Source: Distichodus sexfasciatus
Lineage: Eukaryota; Chordata; Actinopteri; Characiformes; Distichodontidae
DNA: 64,000 bases
NCBI GenBank assembly: GCA_032718565.1
Contig: JAVGVS010000497.1
Location: 62,001 to 126,000 of the forward strand
Direction: 5' to 3'
Under the pieces are notes generated by a model, which was not told the origin of the DNA, searched no databases, and saw only the letters and a program-made list of their open reading frames with translations. Both the position numbers and the translations under genes were made by a program. Shown here one piece after another: positions 23,777 to 37,090 of this stretch (within the stretch, counting starts at the first letter, position 1; each line of letters starts with the position of its first letter).

Positions 23777-26700
23777 ATGGATAAGAGATCTGCATTTTGG
23801 TGGAGAACAGCTGGCGTCCAGGTGGTGTTGATTTTACTCAGTTTCACCTCGGTTCAGACCGGAAAACTCTTAGTGGTCCCAACAGATGGGAGCCATTGGA
23901 CCGGAATGAAGCCTTTAGTGGAGGAGATGGGAAGACGAGGGCATGAGGTGGTGGTGGTCATCCCCGACGCCAGTATGAGCATGGGCCAAACGGAAAACAC
24001 CACCACCCTTACCTACCCGGTACCATACTCTAGCGGGGAGGTCTTTGACGAATTAAGAATGGGCGTCAACAAAGCCGTGGACGTGGACATTTCCTCTGAC
24101 CTGAAGCGCTTTTTGGTTTTCTGGATCAGTTTGTATATGCTCAAAGATTTTACAGTCCGAAACTGTGAGAGTCTCCTTTCCAACGAGGACCTCATGAAGA
24201 CCTTGAAGAACTGGGACTTTGACGCCATTCTGACTGACCCGTTTGAGCCGGTTGGGGTCATCGTTGGGGAGTACCTTTCCCTCCCGTCCATTTACATGCA
24301 GGTCAACCTTCTTTGCGGCATCGATCGCCTGGCCAATCACTGTCCCAGTCCGCCTTCTTATGTACCGCAGGGATTTAGCCACTACACCCACCGGATGACG
24401 TTTTGGCAAAGGACAGTGAACATGGTCAAGGCTTTGCTGCAGCCACTGGCTTGCAGATTTTTGTACAGCAAAACAAATGAGATTGCATCAAAGTTTCTGC
24501 AGAGGGATGTTTCTGTAGAGGAGATCATGAGCCGTGCATCTCTCTGGTTGATGCGCTCCGACTTCACCTTAGAGTTTCCTCGCCCGGTGATGCCCAACAT
24601 GGTGATGATTGGAGGGGTGTCTTCTGCCAAAAAAGCGAAGCCTTTGCCGAAGGTAGACTCATGTTAAAAAATTTCAGTTATTCATTATTTACACATGAAT
24701 AGTGGCCTGATCTCCAAAATTATCAGTTGTTGCACTGCCAAAAAATTAATTTGTTGTCAAAGGTGAACCTGAGCTTCTAGTGGGGCACAACACAAAAACA
24801 ATGTGTGTGCTCCACTAAAAGGGTGTGGTAACATTTCTGGGAGTAAAAATCCTGAGTAGTTGAGAATCATGCAATATGACATGATTGCTGACGAACTCTG
24901 TCACTGAAGTTTGGTTAAATAATGTTAAACACTCATTAATATTTAATCTTCTGACATTTATTCTCTTTACTCTTTGCAATTCAGCCATTTATAAAGTATT
25001 AATGCACTTGTGGGGTATCACATTTTAGCTTGTAGTCGTGTTGTGGTCACTGTTTTGGGAGAAATATGGTTCAGAATGTTGTAAGTTTGGGGGCTGCTGG
25101 CCTTGTTGTGCATAGGGGTGCCTCAAAGAGGACAAGAGATATGGGTTCTGGTTCCTGAGAACAACTCCTGAGAGCCAGTACCCCTACCAGAATCTTCATA
25201 ATGAGCCAGCGGCCATCCACAGGAATGACCAGAATTTTGCCCCTCGAATCACACCTATGCACACCAAGCCCAGCAACCCTCAAAATTACAACCTCCTAAA
25301 CAGGGCCGTGCAGAGATGTTTGAAGGGGCGGGTGCTCAAAGTGAAAAAGGGGCACATAAAATAAAATAATAAAAAAATAAAGTAATAAATATAAAATAAT
25401 GTATTTATGGTGATTCAGTTTGCTTGACTGTCCACTCTGTGCAAGGCAGAAAGCTTATTAAATGTTTAAACTGTAACGATACAATAATTTTGCTGCTGTA
25501 AAATCAGCAATTTGTCATATTTGAAATATAAAACTAATATAATCTGTTTCTTAATGTATTTTCTTTCAAATGCTGTTTTTTTTATATTGTAATTATAATA
25601 ATCCATAATTATGTGGATATGCATATTAGAAATATAAGCCCTCCAGAAAGGCAGGGAAAAGCCTTTTAACTTGCTTTAAAACAAAATGTGTTCCCTCAAA
25701 GGGTGGACAGAGTTACAGACCCATGACACCCTTACCCAGTTAGCTAGCGGTTAATGACCACCACTGCTTGTGCAGTTAACAGCTCCGCACCGCCCAGCCG
25801 GTAAAACTGTGCGTGCTCTCGTTCCCGGCTCGTAACCAGCGCGCTCTGCCGTCACGTGTGGGCATTGGTTAATGATTGGTTAATGCTCATCATGTGACTG
25901 ATGCAAGCCAGATCCTTTTATTTAGCAAAATCGTAATTAATAGTTAAATGTTATTGTTGAGGGGCACAGACAGGACTCCACACACAAAAAAAAAAACAAA
26001 TAAAAAATGCCAGTTGCTTTCTCTTCAAGTCTTCACGATCATGGCCATAATGTCTTAAAGAAGGCTTACTGAAGGTACTGCAGTTGCAACGTTTTTTGAA
26101 TTACGCTAACATGCAGATAAAAGGCTGTGAACATCTACTAAAAGACAAAAACAGGGTTTTGAGGTCCTGCTGACCGATCCTTACCTTCCCTGTGACCACG
26201 TCCTCGCCTTCTTCTGGCTATTTTTTGAGCAGTATCATCTGTAGACTCAATGTCCCCTGCCCCCCTTCTAACTCTCATACCGTTTTATAGGCAACCTGGA
26301 CGTCATGAGTTTCCCTCTGAGAATCAAGAATGTTCTCATGCGTGGAGTCAAGTTTTACCTCATGCCAGATTCGACAAACTGGGTTGCGTTTCCCAAAAGC
26401 ATAGTTGCTGACTACATTAGTAGCTAACATAGTGTACATTAGCGACTAACATAGTGTACATTAGCGACTAACATAGTGTACGTTAGCAACTAACATAGTG
26501 TACGTTACCAACTAACATAGTGTACATTACCAACTAACATAGTGTACATTACCAACTAACATAGTGTACATTAGCAACTAACAGTGTACATTAGCAACTA
26601 ACATAGTGTACATTAGCAGCTAACATAGTGTACATTAGCAACTAACATAGTGTACATTAGCAGCTAACATAGTGTACATTAGCAACTAACAGTGTACATT

Positions 26701-29700
26701 AGCAACTAACAATAGTGTACATTAGCAACTAACAGTGTACATTAGCAACTAACAATAGTGTACATTAGCGACTAACATAGTGTACGTTGGCGACTAACAT
26801 AGTGAACATTAGCAACTAACATAGTCTACGTTAGCAGCTAACATAGTGTTGCTAATATATTAGCAATATATACGTTAGCAACTATCGTTTTGGGAAACGC
26901 ACCACTGGTCAATAGGTCAATCTCCAAAAAGACGTTAGTTACCAAAAACCTCTAGGTCAAGGTGCAGTTCAGCTTTGGAGGTGAGTCTAACCCTAACCTT
27001 GACCTCTGTCTCCTGCAGGATCTGGAGGACTTTGTAAATGGATCTGGAGATGATGGATTTGTCGTCTTCACTCTAGGATCTATGGTGTCTGAACTACCGG
27101 AGGCTAAAGCCTGGGAGTTCTTCAAAGCCTTCAGTCAGATTCCTCAGCGGGTGAGTACAATCACAGATAAACAAGTTGACAAAAGCTATATTGTGATGTT
27201 CTATGCAACATGAAATACTTCATGCCCAACTACAATTAGGCCAGTAATGATTTTAAACGAGGGACTATAAAATTCATGTATTTGCAGATTACACTGCTAA
27301 ACCATGGAACAGTTGGTAGCGTAACGGTTAGGGAGTTGGCTCCACGAACCATCAGACTGCCCCAAACCACTGCCCGTGTCAGTTACACATTCATAGACCA
27401 GTCAAATGCAGAGGTCCCATTTGGTTGTGGTTCGTTTTGTGATGTGCTGTGGTGTGTAGGCAGGCAAGGCAAGGCAAGTTTATTTATAGAGCACATTATC
27501 ATACACAAGGGTCATTCAATGTGCTTTACAGAAACAATGTTAAAATGTTAAAATTGAAGATAAAAAGAAAGAATAATGAGAAAAGAAGTAAAAAATTAAA
27601 TTAAAGATAAAAAAGAAATAAGAGAAATAAAACGATTAAAAGTGCTATAAATGTGTACACAATGGTTTGGGGCAGTTGGTAGCGTAGCGGTTGGGGTGTA
27701 CGCCCCGTGATCAAAAGGTCGCAGGTTTGAATCCCGGACTGATAAAGGTACCACTGAGGTACTCATGAGCAAGGTACCGTCCCCAAGCACTGCTCCCCAG
27801 GTGCTGGGGATGGGTCTCACATTTTGTCCTAGTGCACTGTGTGCTGTGTTCACAATGACAAATAATCACTCACTTTTACAGTGGCAAATATTCATACAAC
27901 ATTGAAATAATATTCACATAAACAGAATATCAATATAGTACTTTGAATCTAGCTTAAATTAAATGTTGCACATGATTGTCAACTGGAAGCACGCCCAGAA
28001 GCATTTATTAATTAATTGAATGAAGAGAGTAAATGAAAGAGCTGCCTATCTAAATAATTAATGTTATCAGGATTTCACCGCTGAAAACAGATGTGGATAC
28101 CACGGGCTCTGTAGCAACATCCAAAAATATTCAATGAAAATGCAACTCTCTGCTTTGCAGGTTCTATGGAGATATACTGGGAAAGTTCCCGAAGACGCTC
28201 CCAAAAACGTCAAATTGATGAAGTGGCTTCCACAAAAAGACCTCCTAGGTTGGTCTGCATTTCACACTAATGGCAAAAAGGAATACTTGATGAGAACTTG
28301 ATGAGACTGGGGTCTGGTAGCTGTGATTAAAGCTGGGTTTACACTGTGCAACTTTCACCCCATTTTCAGCCAATTTTTCACTCTTGCAACTATTTTTTGG
28401 ATCAGCCCGAGTTTCAACTTAATCTTGCATCATGCATCGTATAGTAAACATGGGGTAACGAGCACAGATTACCCCTGACAACTTAACCAGTTTGAAATTC
28501 TGGTCACCCCTTGTGAGAGTATCACACTGTTGAAGCAGAGCCACGAGTCTGTCGTGTAGTGTGAGCTGTCAGGTCGGATTCGAGCTTCAGCCCGTATAGT
28601 GTGCGCAGATAAACCGGGAGCTCTGGCTTTTCAACGCATGCAATTTAGTCGTACAGTTTAAGCTGGAGGTTTACTAAACGATTGTATGCCCAAACGCCTT
28701 TTACACCATCAATAACATGCTGTATCGTCTCTTACTTGTTTCTACATACTGTACATTTAGCGAAATCTACTAAACTCTCTCTATTAAGCTCATCCCAAAG
28801 CCAAGGCCTTCATCACACATGGAGGGACTCATGGGATCTACGAGGGCATCTGTAACGCTGTTCCCATGGTGATGATTCCACTGTTTGGAGACCAGGGGGA
28901 CAACACGCAGCGCATGATGGTTCGTGGAGTCGCAGAAACCCTCAACATCTACGACGTAACCTCCGAGAAGCTGCTGACGGCTCTCCGCAAAGTCATAAAT
29001 GACAAAAGGTAACGAAAAACCAAAGGGCATTTGTAGCGTAACAGATAGATGTCTGGCACTGTGATTGGATCACAAGCACAAATCAGACCCTCCAGTTGTT
29101 GCGATCGCAGCTATTAACGCAAATTCAGCCAATCCCTGCGAATTCATTACTAACGTGCAATTTTGACCAATTACCGCAACATTTCCACAAGTTTTGACCA
29201 AACATTGTTGCTTCCAGCAAAACGCTGAGCCATACGTCAGTGAAATCACTGGGATTAGAAGACCCAGGAAACGTGTGATAAAAACGCCTCACATTCACCT
29301 TCAAAAATAACTGTATGATTAATGGTTAACAAAAATAATAGTGGTTTTGTTTCTTCATCTTAATTCATTATTAAAGAATCATTATAAATGGGGACAAAAT
29401 TGCAGATTTTTCCACAAAAAAAAGGTAAAAACACTGCAACTTTCATCACAATTTTTTGCAAAGCTGCCGCAAAATCAGCCATTTTAGGCCGCAACAATCT
29501 AAGAAAAAAAATAGCCCGCAAAATCCTGAAGTGACTGTCAAATCCTGGACCGGTAAAAGTAGCAGTGAGGTACCAGTGAGCAAGGTACCGGTGGCCAAAA
29601 AACTGCCCGTGTCACATGCCCTTTCATGAATGGGTCACATTTGTTAGTGGTGCACTGTGCTGTGTTCACAATGACAAATAATCCCTCATTTTGGGTTGAA

Positions 29701-31976
29701 GTGGTCTAATGGTTAGGATACTCACCTCTGAACTAACAAGTCATAGGTTTGCTGGATTTTTGTGATGAAATACCAGGTTTTGATAAAGCTGCACCGATAC
29801 TGCTTTTTTACAAATCGATACGAGAACGAGTATTTTTATTTTTGTACTTGCCGATACCGAGTACCGATACATCTGTGATTGGGGTCAAGTGAAAGTGCAA
29901 TTAATTGGGAGTCAGGTCTTATTTTCTCCTTTGCAGATTATAATAAGCCTATAATGAGGCTAAATATCAAGTCATTAACACAAGGCTATTCCACAACAAA
30001 AATAAACAGATGTTTCTGGTTTTAACAAAAAAAAGCCTTCTAAAAGGCAGAGTCATCACATTAGACAAAATGTTAACATAAGCAGATTAAGGAAATGGAA
30101 TGTGCTGCATAGTTAACACAGCCAAGTTTAAAGTTAGCAGAACTATTACTCAGTTGGCACATTCAGGGCTCCAGACAAAATGAAAAAAAAAAAAAGGAGC
30201 CCTGCTTATATTTACATTTTGTTTAATGATTCTTCGATTTTGATTGGCTAACAAAAGAGAAGTGACATTGACGAGCAAAGTGCTGTTCTAGAAGTTGAAC
30301 GGATTTTAGCTTGAAGCACTCTGAGCGTCCTTTTTCCGCTCTGAACACTGAAGTTTATTGGCTTTCTATTAAAAATAGGACTGTCGACCAAACACTTTTG
30401 TTGCGCTGAGAGTGGTCAAAACCTCACTTCCAGGGCGCTTTCTTGGCACTTTTTTTGCTAAGTTGTGAAAAGCGTCGGGGACTTCCGCGTTCGTTCCTAT
30501 TTTATGTGAACATTGTAACGTGTTGAGTTTGGTAGTTTAGATGGCGCTGTTCGGGCTCATCGTGATACAGTCTTCTTTTACTGTCTACGGATGCGTGGTT
30601 GCGGCAGGATATTTATTCATTAATTTTATTTATTTTCCATGGGGACGTAGTCAAATCCTGGGGCTGAGAGTGTCTGCGCATAATTAAAAGCCATTCCCTG
30701 CGTTGAGAGAGACGGTCACCATTGGCGACTGGGATGGAAAAACTACTAGTCACAAAATAAAAAATCTTGTCACATTGATGAACATTTTATTCGCCATCTG
30801 GAGTCCTGTATTTCACATGTCCAGTTTGTTGTAGTGAAGAACCATTGAGTGGTATCAGTGCGTGGTATCAGCAGTTTATTTACAAATACGAGTACAAGTA
30901 TTTTAATGAAGTATCGGTCCGATACACGATACCGGTATCTTTATCGGTGCCACCCTAGAAAAGAGTGCAGACCCATTAAACTTTGAATGTATATATCACT
31001 GGTCACTTTCTAACTAACTGTTTCTGCACAAATTATTGAAAAATATTGCACAGACCCTGATTCTCCACTACTGTTAAAATATCCGCAAAACTTAAATCTT
31101 AGTCATACTTTTTTACTGTTTTATTAAAAGACTGGATATAGAATTTTTCATATTGAAACTGTTTCTAACCTCCTGCAACATCCAGTGTCAAAGTCAACTT
31201 CCACTTTTGTAGGTAATACTGCATCCAAACTGTCCCTCCTCTACTTTTATTTCTAGTTCTAGTTTAAAGTTATATTTAATATTCCATTCCTAGTTTTAAA
31301 TGTATGTTTTGTATTCTATTTGTATATTGTTTATTCTGTGTGCCTTATTTGTTCCTTGTTCCTTCTTCTTTATTTCCTATTGCACTGTAAAACTGAAGCC
31401 ATGTCGTCTCGTCTCTCTGTATATCTGTACAGTATATAGCAGAGATGACAATAAAGTTTACTTTGACTTTGACTTTGAGTCAAAGACAAAACTGTTTTTT
31501 AAACTTAAATAAGGTTTATTGAGAACAGTAAAAGGTGATTTTACAAGATGTTGACACGGCCACAGTTTAGTGTCTCTCAACCACTCCCAGATTCACCGGG
31601 TATCAGCACTGTAATACCTGTGACTTGTTTTTCCTGAAAAAGTGACCCAATCTGTCTACCATGTTGACTAAAGAAACTCTTGTTTCAACTCGGCAGCTAC
31701 AAAGACAACATGGTGAAACTTTCTTCCCTCCATAAAGACCGTCCGGTGGAGCCGCTGGAGCTGGCCGTGTTCTGGACGGAGTTTGTGATGAGGCATAAAG
31801 GGGCGGAGCACCTGAGACCAGCCGCCCACCAGCTCAACTGGATTCAGTACCACAGTGTGGACGTCATCGGCTTCCTCCTCCTCCTGCTGGTCACCATGCT
31901 GTTCATCACCATCAAAACCTGCACCTTCTGCTGCAGCAAGTGCCTGAGGAAGACTCACAAGAAGAAGAAGGAGTAA
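23777..31976 (+). CDS. ugt1: UDP-glucuronosyltransferase, UGT1 family, unit A (5 exons)
   Basis: Exons: 23777-24652, 27019-27150, 28161-28248, 28789-29008, 31697-31976, all with GT-AG introns and matched phases; product 531 residues, the usual UGT length. It should transfer glucuronic acid from UDP-glucuronate to small lipophilic acceptors in the ER lumen. A signal peptide (about 1-28) precedes GKLLVVPTDGSHW, with catalytic His40; Asp154 in LTDPFEP is its partner. Exon 4 carries FITHGG and PLFGDQGDN, the UDP-sugar site. A transmembrane helix near the C-terminus is followed by KKKKE, a dilysine ER-retention signal. An N-glycosylation site is at Asn74. The first exon is only distantly similar to those of B to E, whereas exons 2-5 are nearly the same, so acceptor range should differ. 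WLPQKDLL has Lys where units B, D and E have Asn. UGT2 is less likely, and UGT5 is excluded because teleost UGT5 genes have one coding exon. Confidence 0.92.
25050..25312. pseudogene. Inverted fragments of a D-type UGT first exon
   Basis: Lying in intron 1 of unit A. On + from 25050 the leader, ATG (25065) and signal-peptide coding of a D/E-type first exon are readable, then a deletion jumps to the region matching SQRGHE..VLVPE. From about 25312 back to 25150 on the minus strand the signal peptide is encoded again and continues to the match for GKILVMPVDGSHWLSMKIL, with the catalytic His region damaged. The two halves form an imperfect inverted repeat. Confidence 0.8.
26040..26394 (+). pseudogene. 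Decayed D-type UGT first exon, middle and 3' part
   Basis: In intron 1 of unit A, about 0.6 kb before exon 2. Recognisable blocks in order are: QIKGCEHLL (about 26115), GFEVLLTDPYLPC (about 26157), and LDVMSFPLRIKNVLM (about 26293), each matching the exon 1 of units B to E. Stops and indels separate them. The 3' end is cut off by the MITE at 26395. Together with 25050-25312 it shows that this unit once had a second first exon. Confidence 0.82.
26395..26901. mobile_element. MITE with internal minisatellite
   Basis: The ends TGCGTTTCCCAAAAGCATAG and its complement (26880-26901) are the same as in the 121-bp MITE at 40821-40941. The interior has been replaced by an array of a 22-bp unit. Confidence 0.8.
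26419..26850. repeat. 22-bp minisatellite, about 20 copies
   Basis: The unit is AGCAACTAACATAGTGTACA plus TT, with AGCGA, ACCAA and AGCAG variants and some 20- or 23-bp copies that lose or gain AT within ACATAGTG. It is confined between the MITE ends. Confidence 0.93.
27296..27465 (+). repeat. tRNA-SINE-like repeat
   Basis: In intron 2 of unit A. A head with GTTGGTAGCGTAACGGTTAG is followed by the GTCAAATGCAGAGGTC block and a GGTTGTGG-type tail. Confidence 0.7.
27655..27875 (+). repeat. tRNA-SINE-like repeat, fairly complete
   Basis: In intron 2 of unit A. Order: GTTGGTAGCGTAGCGGTTGG (A-box-like), GCAGGTTTGAATCCCGG (B-box-like), GGTACCACTGAGGTACTCAT, then ATGACAAATAATCACTCACT. Confidence 0.8.
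29082..29695. repeat. CCGCAA-rich dispersed repeat followed by a SINE-like tail
   Basis: In intron 4 of unit A. 29082-29535 is the inverted counterpart of the repeat at 9009-9380; 29545-29695 is a partial copy of the common SINE-like repeat. Confidence 0.6.
29782..30957. mobile_element. hAT-like relic with GCACCGATA ends
   Basis: In intron 4 of unit A. The left end GCTGCACCGATACTGC and right end ATCGGTGCCACCCTAG are inverse complements over the GCACCGATA core, and both are followed inward by CGATACGAG/CCGATAC-rich sequence. No transposase frame remains, and the target duplication is not clear. Confidence 0.6.
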
Positions 31977-32434
31977 GATATTATAAAAGTGCAAGTCTCC
32001 CACTTTCAGACTTGCAGACACAGGCTTCCGTTCCAGGTCTTGCCAACTTGCCACACTCACAACTTAGCAGTTTTATGAACAGTGGTCCTCATTCACCAAT
32101 CGCTCCTCAGAAGAGATTTGTTCACCAAGATTCTAACATTCACCAACGTCTTCTTTCTTTCTTCTGTAAGATTTATTCCTAATACGGATGCAGCTGTTTG
32201 TGATATTTTCCCGAAGCGTTCGGTACGCCCTACTTGGGCGAGACAGTATAGACAGCTTACAAATCTATCAAATGGTGCAAAACTAGAAAATAATCCAAAA
32301 TACAGAACAATGAGCCAGAACATACAAATATTAGATACGCAGTACAAGACACAGCAACAAGGGGCCTCCTTCACCTATATTTAAATTTGTTCTTAAGAAA
32401 GTTCATTAATTATCTGAACCACTTAATCCCATAC

Positions 32435-32690
32435 AGGGCCGTGGTGATTGCAGTCTATCCCGGGACTACTGGCGTAAAGGTGGGCAGGCGCCAACGCACC
32501 ACAGGGCATACACACTCACATACACACTTATCAGGGGAATTTAGAGCCACCAATCAACCTACAGCTCACCAGAGCACCCATGCTGACACGGAGAGAACAC
32601 ATAAACTCCACACAGAGGGACCCCCGGGGATCGAACCCAGGAGCGTCTTGCTACGGTGACAACGCTTGATCACCGCACCACTGTGTCGCC
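32435..32690 (-). repeat. Dispersed repeat with CTCCACACAGA block
   Basis: Carries ACATAAACTCCACACAGAG, GGGATCGAACCCAGGAGC and a CACCGCACCACTGTGTCGCC end, matching the right half of 37355-37965. Confidence 0.7.
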
Positions 32691-35490
32691 ACTCTTTACA
32701 TTTTCAGTTCTGCAATCAAGGCAAGACCTGATCCTTCTGTATGTGAAAGTATTTGTGAGCTATTCCGTGTACAAAAACAGAAGTAAATGTGTAAAAACGC
32801 ATAAATGACATTTTCGCAGTGTAAACACACGCTGTTTGTGAGCGTCATTACTCGCTAAAATGCTACAGATCAGTCAAATCTCCCACTTTTTTACAGACTA
32901 AACTCATATTTGAACTGATAACTAACCACAGCGTTTAACTCACAATATTCAGATTTTCAACATTTATTATTTATTGTGACACGGCTCCGAGTGGCGCACG
33001 GGGGATTGTGGGAAATGTAGTTCTCTCCAATCACCATTTAATAAGTTGCTGATGTGCGCACACCTCCTGCTCATGGATATGCTTTTATCTCAAATATGCC
33101 TTTGCGTTGGATTTGGCGGAAATCGGTCACAGCTTGAGTCCAATGGGCAGAAATCCGTCGTAGCAACAGAGAACTTTAAACCCTGAGAATGTGTGCACAA
33201 TGACCACGTTTTAATAATTATAGTTTGATGTCAGGAGTACTGCACTATCGCAGCTCATCTGGGTGTACCGAGGCGAACATCTCCACTGGTTTTGAACTGT
33301 GCCTGATTTACAACAGCAATTTTTCAAATGAAGTCTATGTTTATTTACTCTACTCTTCATTTTGGTGTAATGAGTAATGCTTAAAATCAGGAGTCTTGGT
33401 TTTTATACATTACTTTAAGACTTTGTATTGTATAAAAATGAACATGCAGCCAGAGGACTGGCATATCTACCTTCATGGAACTCTGGTATAATTTACTGAT
33501 TGTTTTTCCAATCTATGTCAAATAGTTATCTTACGTCCACTCTATATCACAATTAATTGTATCAATTCTCTGTCAAATAATAATTTCACATTCCTTCTAA
33601 GTCTCATTCATTATACAGTATGTTAAAAATTATTTCTCATTGATTCTATTTTAAATAATCATTTGTCCTCCTTTAAATGTCAAATAAATTTAAATCTAAA
33701 ACGCGACAAATATTAAGCACTGAGTGGGAAAGTATGTGATTACTATAATCATTACCTACAAAATGCATTTGTTTTAAACTCACTCCTCATGTTAAATTGT
33801 GGGATTAGGATGACATGCAGTAATTGCCGTTACGTAATGTCTACTGTGCATGACAGTGCACTTACTGTGGCAAGTGGCTACCAGAAGTGTAAATTAACCT
33901 CTTCTCTAAATGATGACATGTTTTTACCGCTTTTATCAATAAGCTCGTCATTTACTAGATAAACGCTGTGTTTGTCTATTGCTAAATACATACACATACA
34001 ATTCAATAAAAGTAGAGTTGGGCAGTTTTCATAGAACTCCTTGATTTGATCTTTTTGCTTCACTGATATTTATTGCACAGTCACAGAAGCAATTTTACTT
34101 CTTGTACCTGTACAGTAATGCATGTGACTAATAAAGAATCATTATCTTTCATTTTAAGCTTGTTTTTTAAAGGTCACCAGCACATGAAATTACTGGCAGG
34201 TACAATTAACGTCTACATAAGTGATTATTTTGAATCAAACTATCATCACTAGATGTGTGTACGACTGGTCTTGAGTGTGCGTAGATCCTGTTCTTGACTA
34301 AGAACAAATTCCAGATAAGAAAACACTGATGAATGTTAGAATCGGTGCGTAAAAGATGATTTCATCGATCATTCTTCAGGAGGAAATTTGTTCCTAAAAG
34401 ACACTTAAGCAGTTTTCAAATAAGCTCTTCTAAATTTCTCCCACAGTTTCACAGTTAAGATAAATGTAAAGCTCCTTAAATGGCTGTTGTTGAACTATCA
34501 AAATGCTTAAACAAGAACAGCGCACGTGTTGTTTAATATTTATTTTTTAATAATTCACAATCCCTTTAACTTACACAAACCATACCGTCAGAATCACATG
34601 ACTTTCAACTTACCGCACATTATATTCATTCATTCCTCAGTATGTGAAATTATTTCTACGTAATTCCGTGCACAAAAGTAATTGCGAAAAGGCATGAATT
34701 ACATTATTTGTGATGTAAACGCTCGCGACCCTCATATGGAACGCCGTCATGCGCAAAAATGCTCTTTCCAGAAAAAAAACAAAAAAGCAGCTTATTTTAT
34801 AGACCTAATATGAGGCCAGATCATCAAATTACCTGTTATAAAACTTCTGTATTTCTTCATTTTCACTTGATCAGTTTTTCCATTTTATATTGTTAGTAAG
34901 TAATCAATATGGGAAAATAAATATAAAAAATGTGTTATTTGTTATCAACTAATTTTATTCCGTATCCAGATAGATACCAAATGGATAAAGAAGTGTTTTC
35001 ACCTACACTAATCTTATTTTTCTTCACAGTACTAAGCCATAGAATGTCAGTGTTCAATAACACATGCAGTATGGTAACAACAGTCAAGTGAAGAAAAATT
35101 ACAATCAGTAGTATGTGAAAATTTGCACTATTAAAACCTATTTTTATTCAGTGGCTTTTTAAACTGACATTTGAATCTGTGTGTTTGTTCACTTGTGTCA
35201 GTGTGATGTTATTTTATTGTTTTATGATATCTATAAAATAAATATGACTTGACTTATCTTGACAAATAATGTCACGTGCAAATAATGTTTAGCAAAATTA
35301 AAATCTGTAATATGTGCAAGAAGTGTTTCAATAAGAAATGCCAGCCCTATAAGCTCTGACGGAAATGAGAATTAAGAGAAGATTACAAGGTAAGGTAACC
35401 CTCCTTTTTTAATAACTCTGTACAGAAGCTTTCACTGTGACCAGCCGCTGAAGTAGCCTTTAACCCACTTATGGACTTCAACCACAATGT
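32691..35490. other. Spacer between UGT units A and B
   Basis: No gene is seen. 34540-35060 matches an arm of the fold-back element at 5843-8150; 32700-32850 looks like a shorter piece of the same family. The rest is AT-rich. Confidence 0.5.
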
Positions 35491-35491
35491 A

Positions 35492-35539
35492 GTTATGTAA
35501 CACTGTGATTAGTGCACATGCAATACTAATATATAAATA
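35492..35539 (+). promoter_or_regulatory. Promoter remnant of UGT unit B: bZIP-like site and TATA box
   Basis: GTTATGTAAC at 35492-35501 fits the PAR-bZIP/C-EBP (D-box) consensus RTTAYGTAAY exactly. TATAAATA follows at 35532-35539, 61 bp before the ATG. It is the best-preserved promoter of the set although the gene behind it is dead. Confidence 0.5.
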
Positions 35540-36786
35540 GTTTTACACACTCCAGCTTCAGCTTTGTCGCGGTTGTGGGTCAGCGGTTTTGGGAGAGACA
35601 TGGTGCAGAGGGTTGCAGTTTTTGGGCCGTTGGCCTGTTCGTATAGGATCACCCATTCGCGGGGGCAAAACCTTGGTCAAGTTTGTGGATGGAAGTCACT
35701 GGGCTCAGCAGCGAAGATTCTGTCGATGAATTGTTCCCAAAAAGGACACGAGCTGGTGGTTCTGATTCCTGAGAGCAGCTTTCTGCTCCGAAGCTCTAAG
35801 ACCTACACCACTCGGACCTTCAAAGTTCCCTACACCGTAGCTGACTTGGAAGCCAAAATGGCCACGCTTAAAGACAGTATGATGGAAGCTCCAAGGTTTA
35901 CTGATTTATTAGAAAACTTTGGGAGAATTTTAAACTTCACCAACATGGTGGTAAAAGGCCAGGGAGGGGCTTTGCATGACGAGCCTCTGAGATGAAGAGT
36001 TTAAAGGAGCAGGGTTTCGACGTCATGCTGTCCGACCCCTTCCTGCCCTGCGGTCCCATCCTTGCCGAGGCTCTGTCTCTTCCTGCCGTTTATTTCCTGC
36101 GAGGAACCGTCTGCTGCGTGGATGTGGCAGCAGCTCAGACTCCTGGAGCTCTTCCTAATGCCCACGCTTATTTTCGGGCAATGCGGACGTTATGAGTTTC
36201 CCTCAGAGGGTCAAGAACGTGCTCATGTGGGGAGCGGAATCTTTCCTGTGCCCATTACTTTATAACAGTTATGACGAGCTGGCCAGCAGGTATCTTCAGA
36301 AAGACGTGACCTATAAACAGCTTCTTGGAAAGGGCGCGACTTGGCTGCTGAGGCACGATTACACTTTTGAATTCCCAAAACCACAGATGCCCAACCAGGT
36401 GCACATTGGGGGTCTTAATTGTGCCAAGAAGAAACCACTACCAGCGGTGAGTTAAGAGTAAGATATTTTAGTTTGATGTGAATGTGTCTGAATGAACCCT
36501 TGTTGATAGCGGCACTTAACTCGTCCATGATGTATTTAAAATTTCAACTCATAGAACTGAGGTTGAACATAACTTTTCTTGTGAAAAGCCCAACTGCGCC
36601 CCTTTTCCCTGCATTCTACTCTTTCATTAAAATTTAATGTGGAGATTGTCACACTCTGTAACCTTTTCATCCCATATCACTGTGTCACTCCTTTTGAAAT
36701 ATTATTTAGTGAATTTTGCACCCCTTTTTATCCCTTTCTACCTTTTTCTTATCAGCGTAACTTTTTCCTTCTGGTTTCCTTCAGAA

Positions 36787-37090
36787 TTGGGCAGTTGGTA
36801 GCGTAGGCATGGCCCACTGCTCCTACACAGATTGGTCAAATGCAGAGGTCGCATTTGGTTCTGGTGCACTATGTGCTGGGGTGTGGTTTGTTCACAATGA
36901 CAAATAATCACTCACTTTCGCTAGTTTAATTCTAACATGCTACCAACTGCCTGGTTAGGGTGCTCGCCCTGTTCGAATGGCGGAACAGTAAAGATACCCA
37001 ATAAGTACTCATGAGCAAGGTACCATCCTCAAGCACTGCTCTACAGGCGCTGCCCACTGCTCCTACACGGATGAGTCCACTGCAGACGTC
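36787..37090 (+). repeat. Two adjacent SINE-like copies
   Basis: In intron 1 of pseudogene B: a copy at 36787-36923 ending in the ACAAATAATCACTCACTTT tail and a second at 36950-37090 with the GTACTCATGAGCAAGGTACC block. Confidence 0.7.

Noticed and set aside
26419..26850. CRISPR-like array
   Set aside because: The units are contiguous with no spacers, and the context is a vertebrate intron; it is a minisatellite.
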